Shown here: positions 40,562 to 49,337 of the stretch, piece after piece
Numbering within the stretch: the first letter of the stretch is position 1
Layout: the number at the start of each line of letters is the position of its first letter
Assembly (NCBI GenBank): GCA_013298845.1
Contig: JAAFJN010000003.1
Coordinates: 240,989 to 304,988 of the forward strand
Source: Chitinophagales bacterium
GTDB taxonomy: Bacteria; Bacteroidota; Bacteroidia; Chitinophagales; Saprospiraceae
Direction of reading: 5' to 3'
Length of the DNA: 64,000 nucleotides
Translations under genes and position numbers: made by a program
Notes under the pieces: generated by a model
Databases searched by the model: none
Told to the model about the DNA's origin: nothing
What the model saw: only the letters and a program-made list of their open reading frames with translations

Positions 40562-43141
40562 TTATAACCAACGCACTAACCCGAAATCCTGGCGATGTAC
40601 CAGCATGGGGTGCTTGGGGAACATCCGGAAACCGTACTCAAATACGCCGGATTCCGTGGGAACAATGTCGCAGGTGTAGGTAACGTCCGTGCCGGATTGT
40701 TTACCCGCCGTGAGTGCGTGTACGCTTAATAAATCGAGTTCCGTTTCCGATTTACGACGGAAAAAGACCAGTTCCACGCCAATATCTTCGCTGTGTAACT
40801 CCTGAATATTGAGTTGTACGCTGGCTTTAAAACGTTGGCCCAACGGAAGCGAATGGTTAAACGTATCGGGGGTTTGCAAATCGAGCAATTCGATGGCATC
40901 CCAAATGCGGCGAACGCGGTTTTTCCAGGCCACCAATTCCGTCGCGTGTTTCAGTTTCTCCCCTTTGATCCGCTGGCTGGATTCGTGCAGTTTGGAATAG
41001 AAATTATTGTGGTAATCGTCGAGCATACGGCCCATAACAAACTGGGGCGCAATGTCGGCAATGGTATTTTTGATATGGCTCACCCAACGCTCCGAAATGC
41101 CATTTTGGTCGCGGTCGTAGTACGTTGGGATAATGTCATTTTCCAAAATATTGTAAATCGTTTCCGCGTCGAGTTCGTTCTGGAGTGCGGTATCTTTATA
41201 GGTATCGTGCTCCGGCAATGCCCAACCCGCACCGGGGCGGTAACCTTCGCACCACCAACCGTCGAGTACCGAAAAGTTCATTACTCCATTCATCACGGCT
41301 TTCATCCCCGATGTGCCGCTGGCTTCCTGCGGGCGCGTGGGGTTATTTAACCAAATATCTACGCCTTGCACCAGCAATTTGGCCATTTCCATACTGTAAT
41401 TTTCGAGGAAAATCACTTTGCCTTTGAACAGCGGATTTTTGGTGGTATTGTAAATGAGGCGGATAAACTCCTGACCAAATTTATCGGCCGGGTGCGCTTT
41501 GCCCGCAAACAGGAAAATAATGGGGCGATCGGTGTTGTTCACGATTTCGGCGAGGCGTTTTTCGTTGGAAAACAACAACGTAGCGCGTTTGTACGTGGCA
41601 AAACGGCGCGCAAAACCAATGACCAACGCGTCTTCGCGGAGTGAATTGGTAATTTCAAAAATAGCGCGTGGATTTTCGCCTCGGCGCATATAATCGGTGT
41701 TCAGGCTTTCGCGTACCCAGTGGAGCAAACGCGCTTTGAGTTTATTCCGAATGGCCATAATATCGGAGGCGGGTGCCTGGTGAATTTTGGCCCAATATTT
41801 TTTATCCACCTGATTGTCTTCAAAACCTTTGCCAAATTGCTTGCGGTAAAATTCCAACCACTCCTGGGCTACCCACGTGGGGAAGTGAACGCTGTTGGTC
41901 ACGTGGCCAATGTTCGATTCCGAATAGTGATAATCGGGGTTGAGTTCCACAAACATCTTGCGGCTCACTTCGCCGTGCAGGCGGCTTACGCCGTTGACTT
42001 CCTGACAGGTCCGAATGGCCAAATGGCTCACCGAAAACGGTTCGGCGGGGTTGGTGGGGTTGACGCGACCAATGGCCACTAAGCGTTCCCACGAAATATC
42101 GAGCGCGTAAGTGTATTCGTAGAGGTAATCGCGCAGGAGGCTTTCGGAAAAACTATCGTGACCGGCGGGAACGGGCGTGTGCGTGGTAAACAATTGGGTA
42201 GAACGCACTACTTCCAGCGCCGATTCGAGGGAAAGCCCCTTTTCTTTAATGTAATTGCGCAAACGCTCCAAACCAAGGAACGCCGCGTGGCCTTCGTTGA
42301 GGTGGTACAAATCGGCATCAACGCCCATTGCTTTCAGGGCGCGGAGGCCACCAACGCCCAGCAGTAACTCTTGTTTGAGGCGGTGCTCGTTGTCGCCACC
42401 GTACAATTGGTGGGTGAGCGAGCGGTCTTCCCAGCGGTTGTCGTCAATGTCGGTATCGAGCAGAAACAGTGACATACGGCCTACTTTAAGTTCCCACACT
42501 TTGGCCCATACGGTGCGACCGGCCAGGTTAATGTGGATTTTGATCCATTCGTTATTGGCATCGCGTACGGGATTCAGCGGGAGTTGGGTAAACTTGGCCG
42601 CATCCATGATGTGCTGTTGTTCGCCTTGCAGGGTAATGCCTTGTTGGAAATAGCCGTAGCGGTACAGCAAACCGACTGCCACGAGGTTGTAGTTGCGGTC
42701 GCTGACTTCTTTCAGGTAGTCGCCCGCGAGTACACCCAAACCACCCGAATACAGGCGAAGGCTTTGTTGCAGCCCGTATTCCATGCAAAAATACGCTACT
42801 TTGGGGCCTTTTGGCGCGGGTGCGCCGATATAATCGTTGAACCGGGCGTACACTTCTTTCATGTTTTTCATAAAAGTTTTGTTCGCTACCAGTTCATTGG
42901 CATTCTCGATGGTGAGGTTATCGAGCAGGGCAATGGGGTTAAAATTGTGCTTTTCTAACAAGCCTTCCCCGATGGATTTGAACAATGCCGTAGCCTCGTG
43001 GTCCCACGACCACCAAAGGTTGTGCGCCAATTCCATGAGCGGCTTTAAACCCTCCGGCAGGTTTGGCTCAACAAATATTCGTTTTAATTTCAGTCTGTTA
43101 TCAGTTAAATTTCCAACCATAGCCTCGTTAATTTTTGTCAT
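40562..43141 (-). CDS. glgP: Alpha-glucan (glycogen/maltodextrin) phosphorylase with N-terminal DUF3417
   Basis: An 859-residue GT35 phosphorylase that releases glucose-1-phosphate from alpha-1,4-glucan. ATG at 43139-43141 gives a start MTKINEAMVGN and the DUF3417 region (LPEGLKPLMELAHNLWWSW, residues about 15-115) found in the short-glucan, actinobacterial-type subfamily. The catalytic core is seen from VAYFCMEYGLQQSLRLYSGGLGVLAGDYL, through YHLNEGHAAFLGLERL and TTHTPVPAGHD, to the pyridoxal-phosphate lysine segment QEASGTSGMKAVMNG. The frame to 43219 includes the promoter region and is rejected. It uses the glucan that the cell stores or imports; a secreted amylase sits at 30243. Own promoter at 43206-43213. 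Confidence 0.95.
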   Translation of the reverse strand: MTKINEAMVGNLTDNRLKLKRIFVEPNLPEGLKPLMELAHNLWWSWDHEATALFKSIGEGLLEKHNFNPIALLDNLTIENANELVANKTFMKNMKEVYARFNDYIGAPAPKGPKVAYFCMEYGLQQSLRLYSGGLGVLAGDYLKEVSDRNYNLVAVGLLYRYGYFQQGITLQGEQQHIMDAAKFTQLPLNPVRDANNEWIKIHINLAGRTVWAKVWELKVGRMSLFLLDTDIDDNRWEDRSLTHQLYGGDNEHRLKQELLLGVGGLRALKAMGVDADLYHLNEGHAAFLGLERLRNYIKEKGLSLESALEVVRSTQLFTTHTPVPAGHDSFSESLLRDYLYEYTYALDISWERLVAIGRVNPTNPAEPFSVSHLAIRTCQEVNGVSRLHGEVSRKMFVELNPDYHYSESNIGHVTNSVHFPTWVAQEWLEFYRKQFGKGFEDNQVDKKYWAKIHQAPASDIMAIRNKLKARLLHWVRESLNTDYMRRGENPRAIFEITNSLREDALVIGFARRFATYKRATLLFSNEKRLAEIVNNTDRPIIFLFAGKAHPADKFGQEFIRLIYNTTKNPLFKGKVIFLENYSMEMAKLLVQGVDIWLNNPTRPQEASGTSGMKAVMNGVMNFSVLDGWWCEGYRPGAGWALPEHDTYKDTALQNELDAETIYNILENDIIPTYYDRDQNGISERWVSHIKNTIADIAPQFVMGRMLDDYHNNFYSKLHESSQRIKGEKLKHATELVAWKNRVRRIWDAIELLDLQTPDTFNHSLPLGQRFKASVQLNIQELHSEDIGVELVFFRRKSETELDLLSVHALTAGKQSGTDVTYTCDIVPTESGVFEYGFRMFPKHPMLVHRQDFGLVRWL

Positions 43142-43205
43142 TAAGAATAGTATAATTAGTGATTGAGTTGCCGTTTTACGGGAGAATAATCTGGTGAGAG
43201 CGGCC

Positions 43206-43213
43206 CAAAGGTA
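43206..43213 (-). promoter_or_regulatory. -7 box for glgP
   Basis: TACCTTTG on the minus strand, 64 bases before the ATG at 43141, leaving a leader of about 60 bases, one of the longer ones in this window. It lies inside the longer open frame and so argues for the internal start. Confidence 0.5.
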
Positions 43214-43314
43214 CGGCAAAAAAGTGGAACGCAGTGCAGGTGGTGTAATATCGGTGCAAAATCGCGGGCTGATTTAACCTACCGCAGGGGATAACAGCAA
43301 TGGGGATTTTATCG

Positions 43315-43322
43315 TATTTTTG
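43315..43322 (+). promoter_or_regulatory. -7 box for the broken nuclease-like gene
   Basis: TATTTTTG matches TAnnTTTG and lies 42 bases before the ATG at 43365. An intact promoter in front of a truncated frame suggests recent decay. Confidence 0.45.
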
Positions 43323-43364
43323 TACGTCTTACGGTAATGCTGAATCATCTGAAGATACATAGCG

Positions 43365-43718
43365 ATGAAAAAATTTAAAACGATAGACGACGTGGTCAAC
43401 CACTTTCAACTCTATCATCAAAAAGAAAATTTCCTGACCAATTTTAACGCCATTGAAATGCCCGATTATATTTTAGCCAAACAATCTGTTCGGGGAAAAA
43501 TCATTTTTGGCAAACCTTTGTTGGCGGTAGTAGAAGCAAAAAAAGACGATTTTGAAGGTGGTTGGGCGCAGTGTTTGCTGGAGATATTACAGCCGAATCG
43601 CTCTTTGCAACGAAATATGCGCCGCAAAATGGCTCAAGTTATACGTTGGATTGGAGAAAAAGGGAGATGTATCCACAATATCCGTGGGCGCGTACACGTA
43701 CCGTACCGAAGTAGTTAA
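43365..43718 (+). pseudogene. Truncated PD-(D/E)XK-like (restriction-enzyme N-terminus-like) remnant
   Basis: An open frame of 117 codons. The first 70 residues look like the start of a restriction-endonuclease-type protein: MKKFKTIDDVVNHFQLYHQ, FNAIEMPDYILAK and then LLAVVEAKKDDFEGGWAQCL, in which V-E-A-K is the E-x-K part of a PD-(D/E)XK nuclease core. After about position 43580 the frame reads into DNA that is antisense to the 3' end of the barrel gene, becomes arginine-rich and loses any nuclease character. The natural protein is expected to continue for 100 or more residues, so I call it a remnant cut by a rearrangement near 43580. Promoter still present. Alternatively a short functional protein cannot be excluded. 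Confidence 0.55.
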
Positions 43719-44282
43719 GAAAAAACGTGCACCAATGGGTTGGCTGTATTGCAACCCTCCAATGTATTCCGTGATTGTACCATCGTAATGCCCGTGAGAC
43801 AGGGTGATTGATTCGTATCCCCCCGACCGATTTTTGGTTTTCGATTTTGAGTCTAATATTACGGAGCCACCAAAGCCAACAAACGGCGAAAAACGCTGTA
43901 AAACGCCAGGGAGTTGAACCCCAGTGAGTAGTTCAGCACCTCCTGATAAATGCTTTGTTCGTCGGATAAATTCGGTGCCGCTGGTATTATTTATAATGTC
44001 AGAGGGGAAGAAAAACTTTCCAATAATACCTTTATACGTTAAGGACTTAGCCGTAAGCCCGGCTTTTACCCAAAGTGCTTTTTTAAATTTCCAGGTATAA
44101 TTTAGGTTCAGGCTGGGGCCTAATTCGGTTTCAAAATGCTGATTAATGTTACTCCCGTACGAGCCTGTACTGTTGGGCTTCGTAGCCATCATGCCCACTT
44201 CTACGCCCCAAAGGGCCTTTTGACCGGATAAATGACTACAAAAAGCAGAAAAAAGGAGGTGAAAAAAGAGATGTTTAGACAT
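43587..44282 (-). CDS. Outer-membrane beta-barrel protein
   Basis: A 231-residue exported protein. Signal peptide MSKHLFFHLLFSAFCSHLSG, cleaved before QKALWGVEVG. The mature part has the strands expected of an eight-stranded barrel: LNLNYTWKFKKALWVKAGL, ELLTGVQLPGVLQRFSPFVGFGG, GTITEYIGGLQYSQPIGARFFL, TTSVRYVYAPTD. It ends SLQRAIRL instead of an aromatic residue, so the natural last strand may have been replaced: its final 40-odd codons are antisense to the truncated nuclease-like frame, and the join near 43587 may have altered this C-terminus too. Function unknown. Confidence 0.7.
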   Translation of the reverse strand: MSKHLFFHLLFSAFCSHLSGQKALWGVEVGMMATKPNSTGSYGSNINQHFETELGPSLNLNYTWKFKKALWVKAGLTAKSLTYKGIIGKFFFPSDIINNTSGTEFIRRTKHLSGGAELLTGVQLPGVLQRFSPFVGFGGSVILDSKSKTKNRSGGYESITLSHGHYDGTITEYIGGLQYSQPIGARFFLTTSVRYVYAPTDIVDTSPFFSNPTYNLSHFAAHISLQRAIRL

Positions 44283-44342
44283 TAACTGCTGCTGTTGAAA
44301 AGAATGGGTGACAAATGTACGAACTTGCCCATTATCACAACT

Positions 44343-45371
44343 TTACACCACCCGCAAAAAAGCATTCGCCAGGGCCAATCCCTGTACTTGCGACTGCACG
44401 TATTGCTGCAATGCGTCGTAATCGCCCCGGGCGTGGCGCAAAAAACTACTGGCTTGCCCGTACACCGCCGGGAGCGCCGATTTTTGGGTGAGGTAATACC
44501 CATCGAGGAAATGACTAACCCCGCCGGAAATAATCAGGTGTTTGGTTTTAATGTCGTTCCGACCGTATTCGTCCACAATGTCGTTCGACCATTGCAACAT
44601 TTGTTCGGCGGTGTGGCCCACGTGGGCTATTTTTTCAAAAATTTCGCGTTTCACCGGATCGCTGCGCAGCAATTCGAGTTTGGCGAAATTGGTGCCACCG
44701 GCGGCGGCAAATTCCACGGCGGCCAAAGGTAATTGCAACAGCGCTTTTAAACTTTCGGGGCCAAAACCCTGACCCACTTCTTTTACAATAATGGGAAACG
44801 AAAACCGCCCTAATACCTCTTCGATAATTTCAAGCGGGGAGCGTTTGAAGTGGTCACCTTCGGGCTGCATGGCTTCCTGAAGCGGATTCACGTGCACAAT
44901 TAAACCATCGGCGCGGAGGTCAGCCACTAATTGTTCGATGCGTTCGGTTTCGCCCGTTTCCATCAGTTGTTCAATTTGCGCCACACCGAGGTTGGCAAAC
45001 AGCGGCAAATCATGGCCAATGGTATTGCGTACGTCAAAATCTTCGAGGTGATCTTTGCTGTACAGCAGTTGTCGGCACGAACCGAGGCCCATGCCCATGC
45101 CAAATTCGGCGCAGGCCCGCGCCAAATTGTGGTTAATCACCGAGGCCAGCGCGGTGCCACCCGTCATGGACGATACCCAAATGGGTGCCCGCAGGGTTTT
45201 ATCCAAAAATGGCACCGGCGGCACAACCCCTTTTTCCGGGTGGCCGGTCAGCATCGGTTCGTAATAAAAACGATTGTCCACCACGTGCGCCTCTACCTGA
45301 CTGTTAAAAGCCAGTTCGATATGGTCACTTTTTCGGTTAACCGCCGTTGGGTCGTTGTCGTGGAAAGCCAT
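44343..45371 (-). CDS. fni: Type 2 isopentenyl-diphosphate delta-isomerase
   Basis: A 342-residue FMN-dependent isomerase that interconverts isopentenyl and dimethylallyl diphosphate. Seen: RKSDHIELAFNSQVE at the N-terminus, WVSSMTGGTALASVINHNLA near residue 66, GMGLGSCRQLLYS near residue 95, HVNPLQEAMQPEGD (near residue 158), IIVKEVGQGFGPES near residue 195, and AAAGGTNFAKLELLR near residue 220, which carry the FMN and phosphate sites. Full length and intact. It supplies allylic primer for isoprenoids, which are also the substrate for the GGGP synthase at 34045. Single gene; start at ATG 45369-45371. Confidence 0.93.
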   Translation of the reverse strand: MAFHDNDPTAVNRKSDHIELAFNSQVEAHVVDNRFYYEPMLTGHPEKGVVPPVPFLDKTLRAPIWVSSMTGGTALASVINHNLARACAEFGMGMGLGSCRQLLYSKDHLEDFDVRNTIGHDLPLFANLGVAQIEQLMETGETERIEQLVADLRADGLIVHVNPLQEAMQPEGDHFKRSPLEIIEEVLGRFSFPIIVKEVGQGFGPESLKALLQLPLAAVEFAAAGGTNFAKLELLRSDPVKREIFEKIAHVGHTAEQMLQWSNDIVDEYGRNDIKTKHLIISGGVSHFLDGYYLTQKSALPAVYGQASSFLRHARGDYDALQQYVQSQVQGLALANAFLRVV

Positions 45372-45419
45372 TTTATTACGTGTTTGTTTTAAGAGTGTAT
45401 GCGCTAAAATAAGTTTAAA

Positions 45420-45458
45420 AAGGCGCGGATTTGACCCAAAAAGCCAGATCCGCGCCTT
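45420..45458 (-). terminator. Terminator after the second moxR
   Basis: AAGGCGCGGAT (45420-45430) pairs with ATCCGCGCCTT (45448-45458); on the minus strand it is followed by TTTTTAAAC and preceded by the moxR stop at 45465. The plus-strand face also has a T-run. Confidence 0.8.
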
Positions 45459-45464
45459 TTTTAT

Positions 45465-46421
45465 TTAAAGCATCGTTTCGATGATGTTTTCTTCCGTGAT
45501 GCCCTCTGCCTCGGCTTTGTAGTTGCGCACAATACGGTGGCGCAGCACCAGGTTGGCAATGGCTTTTACGTCTTCGATATCGGGGGCGTATTTGCCTTTA
45601 ATGGCGGCGTGGCATTTTGCACCCAGCACGAGGTATTGGCTGGCGCGGGGGCCTGCTCCCCAACCGAGGTAATTATTGGCCTCTTTGGTGGCGCGGGCGG
45701 TGCCGGGACGGGTTTTGGATACCAAACCAACGGCGTATTCCAGCACGTTATCGCTCACCGGAATTTTGCGGATCAGTTGTTGGTATTGGATAATTTGCTC
45801 CGAAGTGAGGATGTGTTTCAATTCCACTTTTTTGGACGAAGTTGTATTTTTTACCACTTCTACCTCCTGCTCGTAAGTCGGGTAGGTGAGGGGAATATTA
45901 AACATAAAACGGTCCAATTGCGCTTCGGGAAGGGGGTAAGTTCCTTCCTGCTCAATGGGGTTTTGGGTCGCCAATACAAAGAAAGGTGCCGGAAGTATGT
46001 GGCGTTGGCCGCTCACGGTTACCGAACGCTCCTGCATGGCTTCGAGCAGCGCCGCCTGGGTTTTGGGCGGGGTACGGTTGATCTCATCCGCCAATACGAT
46101 ATTGGCAAAAACGGGGCCGCGTACAAAGCGAAAATGGCGATCTTCGTCCAAAATTTCCGAACCGGTAATGTCCGAAGGCATCAAGTCGGGTGTAAACTGA
46201 ATCCGTTTAAAATCCAGGTCAAGGACTTCGGCGATGGTGCTCACCAACAAGGTTTTAGCCAACCCCGGTACACCTACGAGCAGGGAGTGCCCATTGGAAA
46301 ACAGCGAAATAATGACGGCACGAACAACGTCATCCTGGCCAACAATCACCTTGCCAATTTCGGCCGATAAATCTTTGTACGATTGCGCGAGTGAATCCAC
46401 CGCTGCTACATCTGATTGCAT
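45465..46421 (-). CDS. MoxR-family AAA ATPase (second copy)
   Basis: A 318-residue MoxR protein. Seen: GQDDVVRAVIISLFSNGHSL, Walker A GVPGLAKTL (near residue 48), RIQFTPDLMPSDITGSEIL, Walker B VLADEINRTPPKTQ (near residue 107), sensor-1 ATQNPIEQEGTYPLPEAQLDRF, and GPRASQYLVLGAKCHAAI near the C-terminus. It differs from the first copy in the tail and linker, and resembles the subfamily that pairs with DUF58 and BatA/VWA proteins. Those partners are not adjacent. It follows the GT2 gene by 52 bases on the same strand and ends at a terminator. Confidence 0.92.
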   Translation of the reverse strand: MQSDVAAVDSLAQSYKDLSAEIGKVIVGQDDVVRAVIISLFSNGHSLLVGVPGLAKTLLVSTIAEVLDLDFKRIQFTPDLMPSDITGSEILDEDRHFRFVRGPVFANIVLADEINRTPPKTQAALLEAMQERSVTVSGQRHILPAPFFVLATQNPIEQEGTYPLPEAQLDRFMFNIPLTYPTYEQEVEVVKNTTSSKKVELKHILTSEQIIQYQQLIRKIPVSDNVLEYAVGLVSKTRPGTARATKEANNYLGWGAGPRASQYLVLGAKCHAAIKGKYAPDIEDVKAIANLVLRHRIVRNYKAEAEGITEENIIETML

Positions 46422-46473
46422 ATTTTTTACTTAATTGTTTGTAATTGTTTGAGTTAATCCGGATGGATGGTGT

Positions 46474-47193
46474 TTATTTTGACCAAAGGTTGTATTTCAA
46501 AATGCAATAAATAGCCCGGAAACCGTCGCGCCAGCCAATTTTTTTCCCTTCGGCGTACGAGCGGCCATAATAAGAAATGCCCACTTCATAAATGCGAATT
46601 TCCGGAATCCGGCTGATCTTGGCGGTCACTTCAGGCTCAAATCCAAACCGGTTTTCCTTTAGCGTAAGACCTTTAACAATATCTGCGCGAAACAGTTTAT
46701 AGCAGGTCTCCATATCGGTGAGGTTAAGATTTGTCATGACATTAGACAAAGAAGTGAGGAACTTGTTGCCTATGCTGTGCCAAAAAAATAAAATTCGGTG
46801 CGGACGACCTCCCATGAAGCGCGAACCGTACACCACGTCGGCAAATCCGTTGAGAATGGGGCGCAGCAGGATATTATACTCTTCGGGGTCATACTCCAAA
46901 TCGGCATCCTGAATAATGATATAATCGCCCGTTGCTTCGCGGATACCCGTGTGCAAAGCGGCGCCTTTCCCTTTGTTTACCTCGTGTTTGCGGTACTGAA
47001 TATTCATTTCAGGATTGGCCTCCATGTACCGTTTGATGGCTCCTTCGGTGTCGTCTTTGGAGCAGTCATTGGTAATGATAATTTCCTTTTTTATGCCGTT
47101 GGGAAGTTGTACCACCTTCACTTTATCCAAAATGTGGTGAATGGTGCGTTCTTCGTTGTACGCCGGAATAACTATAGAGAGCGTTTGACTCAT
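46474..47193 (-). CDS. Glycosyltransferase family 2 (dolichyl-phosphate-mannose synthase-like)
   Basis: A 239-residue cytoplasmic GT2. Seen: [18 protein letters not shown] at the N-terminus, [14 protein letters not shown] near residue 39, [28 protein letters not shown] spread over residues 75-102 (the D-A-D metal motif) and [12 protein letters not shown] near residue 120, then the [15 protein letters not shown] and [14 protein letters not shown] segments. It transfers a sugar, probably to a polyprenyl phosphate, from a nucleotide sugar; this would feed enzymes such as the GT39-like protein at 38538 (inference). No C-terminal membrane helix. It has a -7 box at 47239-47246 and is likely the first gene of a unit with moxR. 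Confidence 0.9.
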   Translation of the reverse strand: MSQTLSIVIPAYNEERTIHHILDKVKVVQLPNGIKKEIIITNDCSKDDTEGAIKRYMEANPEMNIQYRKHEVNKGKGAALHTGIREATGDYIIIQDADLEYDPEEYNILLRPILNGFADVVYGSRFMGGRPHRILFFWHSIGNKFLTSLSNVMTNLNLTDMETCYKLFRADIVKGLTLKENRFGFEPEVTAKISRIPEIRIYEVGISYYGRSYAEGKKIGWRDGFRAIYCILKYNLWSK

Positions 47194-47238
47194 ACAAAAA
47201 GGGCTGTTTTTTGGTCAAAGGTGCAGCCCGAAGCGCCG

Positions 47239-47246
47239 CAAAGGTA
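47239..47246 (-). promoter_or_regulatory. -7 box for the GT2-moxR unit
   Basis: TACCTTTG on the minus strand, 45 bases before the GT2 ATG at 47193. A weak TTT lies about 16-18 bases upstream. Confidence 0.45.
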
Positions 47247-47408
47247 ACTCTTTGTCGGGAAATCAGATATATTGCTTAAAAACAGTGTTAAAACTCCACT
47301 GTTTAACATTTTGTTGGAAACTAAAGGTATGAAATTTGCGTTAATATTCATTGACAATCAGGATATTACGTCTTACGTCTCATCTCTTCAATCTCAAATA
47401 CAAAAACT

Positions 47409-47582
47409 ATGCACACAAAAAAATCAAATTTCGTTCGTTTGTGGAACAAATCTCCTCGCTTTGTTCTGGTAGCCCTTTTTCGCCGATTCACGCGCAAAGC
47501 CAAACAGTTAATTCCCACCGAGGATTGGAATTTCAACAATTTGGGCGAAGAAATGCGCCCTTACAATAGTTTGCACCAGTGA
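47409..47582 (+). CDS. Possible 57-residue small protein
   Basis: ATG to TGA encodes 57 residues, starting MHTKKSNFVRLWNKSPRF and ending LGEEMRPYNSLHQ. The N-terminal half is basic with a short hydrophobic stretch (FVLVALF) and the C-terminal half has PTEDWNFNNLGEE, a composition that looks like real protein rather than a chance frame. It stands alone in a 546-base gap and ends about 35 bases before a copy of the interspersed repeat. No family recognised, no clear promoter. Could be a small functional protein or the remnant of a larger one. Confidence 0.4.
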   Translation: MHTKKSNFVRLWNKSPRFVLVALFRRFTRKAKQLIPTEDWNFNNLGEEMRPYNSLHQ

Positions 47583-47616
47583 AGGCGCGCCGGTTGTAGC
47601 CCGGTATTTCAATGTT

Positions 47617-47700
47617 CTACTGAGCGTCGCTTGGTTTTGTGCATTACATTAGGGGTAGGTCCCAGGGTTTTTATGCACAAAACCTACGGAGTCGAAGTAT
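47617..47700. repeat. Interspersed inverted-repeat element, copy 2
   Basis: Same element as at 7331-7418 and 50904-50991: GAGCGTCGCTT, then GGTTTTGTGCA, a 30-bp centre with CATTA..GGGTA.GTCCCA..G, TGCACAAAACC and GGAGTCGAAGTAT. The outermost TTATAC is degraded (left end reads TTCTAC, right end GTATGAG). The centre has the same orientation relative to the arms as copy 3 and the opposite of copy 1. It lies between the small ORF and the convergent GH36-like gene. A possible open frame on the plus strand here reads through the element and is not coding. Confidence 0.8.
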
Positions 47701-47740
47701 GAGAAGCCATTCCCGTCGGGTATGGCTTTTTTTTATGCTA

Positions 47741-49333
47741 CTACATACATTCGTAACCGCCGAGCACCACTCCACCGTCGTTCACGGCTTTTTTGCCGGT
47801 ATTCAGGCGCAATTGATACGTTTTTTTATCCAGCGTGTATTGTAGGTGCAGCACTTGTCCCGTTCCCGGCTGCACCGTTACCCGTTCGGCCCGGTGTAAA
47901 CTGAGGGCTTCTTCCATTTCGCATTGTACTTCCGGCGGATAGGTGCTCATGTCGTCCTGAACAATGAGCACATCGGTGAGCAGGGCATTGGCCACCAGCC
48001 AACTGTATTGCGCGTTGGCGTTGAGTTGGTTGTTCACGGGACGCAAGGCCACCGGATGGCTGCACAACGACCAACTGCTGTTGCGCAAAGCCTGGGCCGC
48101 CAGCAAAGGTTGCAGGGGAAGCCCCTGGTGCGGTAATTCCAGACGGTCATTGTGCAGTTGGAAAGCCGGAATACCGGGAATAATGGCGTCAAAATACCCC
48201 GCAGCGGCGGCTATGGGGACCTGCCCCCCAACGAGTACTGCATTGCCCGTTATTTGCCGGAGCAACGAAATGCCTTCGTGCATCACCTGGCCGCGCGTTT
48301 TTTCGGCTTTGGGCACCAAACAGGCCGCGTATACGTCTTCCAAAACAAACATGTCGTAACCACAACGTTCGTGAAACAGGTGAAATACGCCGCTCAAGTA
48401 TTCGCGTACTCCGCCGTGATACACATCCAAAGCGTACACCAAACTACCGTTGGCGGCGGTTATTTGCACCGGTTGGCCGTTGTGTTGCAACAGCCAGCCG
48501 GGGTTGCGGCGGGCCAATTCGGAGTGGATACCCGCCGTAAATGGCGACAAGGTGAGGGCGGGTTTTAGGCTGTGTTGGGCGATGATATTGGCAAATACCT
48601 GCGCATTCCGGGCTTGGAGCCAGTCGCCGTGGTGCGTTTGCCAGCCACTTCCCAATAAAAAATGGGTAAATGGCCAATTGTTTTCGCGATTTTTTTCCAA
48701 ATAAGCCACCAATTGCCCTTCGCTGAGGTTGCCCGGTTGCGCGGCGACCAACGCTTTGACCGGTGGTCGCGCGTGTTCGGGCGCGGGCGCATCCGGCCCG
48801 ATGCTGAGGTCCAGCGCGGGAAAAGAGTGGGTCATGCGCATACCGCGGCCCACGTCTTTGCGAATGGTAAGGATTTGTTGACCCGCGTCGTACAAAAGCG
48901 ACGTAAATCCGGTGGATTCGTTGGTGGAAGCAACCCATAGTTGTTGTCGCTCCCCTTTCAAGTGCAGGAGTGACCATGAGTGTAGCAATCCTTTACCCGC
49001 CGGAGTGGACGGCAGATAAGGATCGTTTTTGAGCAAACCCGTGGGCGGCGTTGTTTTTTGGTCAAAAGCCAACGTGGCACTTTCGGTGGCCGAATGCAAA
49101 CCGTAGGTCACCGCGTGGCGAAATGCCGACGAAGGAATTTCAAACTGTAGTTCAATTTTTTCCACCAATACATCTTGTTTGGGGTGAATAAACAAAACGT
49201 ACCGCACGCCCCGATTGGCCGTGTCTTCGCGCTGAAAATCAACGTAAAAGGTGTCAAAAGAATTGATTTTGCCCGGTATTAGTTGGTATTCAGCCTTATC
49301 TAATACCAAAATGGCTTGTCTGAAATGGGTCAT
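47741..49333 (-). CDS. GH36-like (alpha-galactosidase clan) protein with altered catalytic residues
   Basis: A 530-residue protein without signal peptide. An N-terminal beta-sandwich (about residues 1-200) is followed by a TIM-barrel resembling GH36 alpha-galactosidases: GSGWQTHHGDWLQARN (near residue 236), FANIIAQHSLKPALTLSPF, ALDVYHGGVREYLSG and GYDMFVLEDVYAACLV, then GGQVPIAAAAGYFDAI and a C-terminal beta domain. Where typical members have D-D-G-W-Q the protein has G-S-G-W-Q, the nucleophile strand K-L-D is V-L-E, and the R-I-G-P-D segment holding the acid/base is I-P-G-I-P. The active site is therefore not the standard one. It starts four bases after the Xaa-Pro aminopeptidase gene, so the two are likely cotranscribed. 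Confidence 0.72.
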   Translation of the reverse strand: MTHFRQAILVLDKAEYQLIPGKINSFDTFYVDFQREDTANRGVRYVLFIHPKQDVLVEKIELQFEIPSSAFRHAVTYGLHSATESATLAFDQKTTPPTGLLKNDPYLPSTPAGKGLLHSWSLLHLKGERQQLWVASTNESTGFTSLLYDAGQQILTIRKDVGRGMRMTHSFPALDLSIGPDAPAPEHARPPVKALVAAQPGNLSEGQLVAYLEKNRENNWPFTHFLLGSGWQTHHGDWLQARNAQVFANIIAQHSLKPALTLSPFTAGIHSELARRNPGWLLQHNGQPVQITAANGSLVYALDVYHGGVREYLSGVFHLFHERCGYDMFVLEDVYAACLVPKAEKTRGQVMHEGISLLRQITGNAVLVGGQVPIAAAAGYFDAIIPGIPAFQLHNDRLELPHQGLPLQPLLAAQALRNSSWSLCSHPVALRPVNNQLNANAQYSWLVANALLTDVLIVQDDMSTYPPEVQCEMEEALSLHRAERVTVQPGTGQVLHLQYTLDKKTYQLRLNTGKKAVNDGGVVLGGYECM

Positions 49334-49337
49334 TGTG

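Noticed and set aside
47639-47845. Plus-strand ORF reading through repeat copy 2
   Set aside because: It translates the repeat and then the reverse strand of the GH36-like gene; no independent support.
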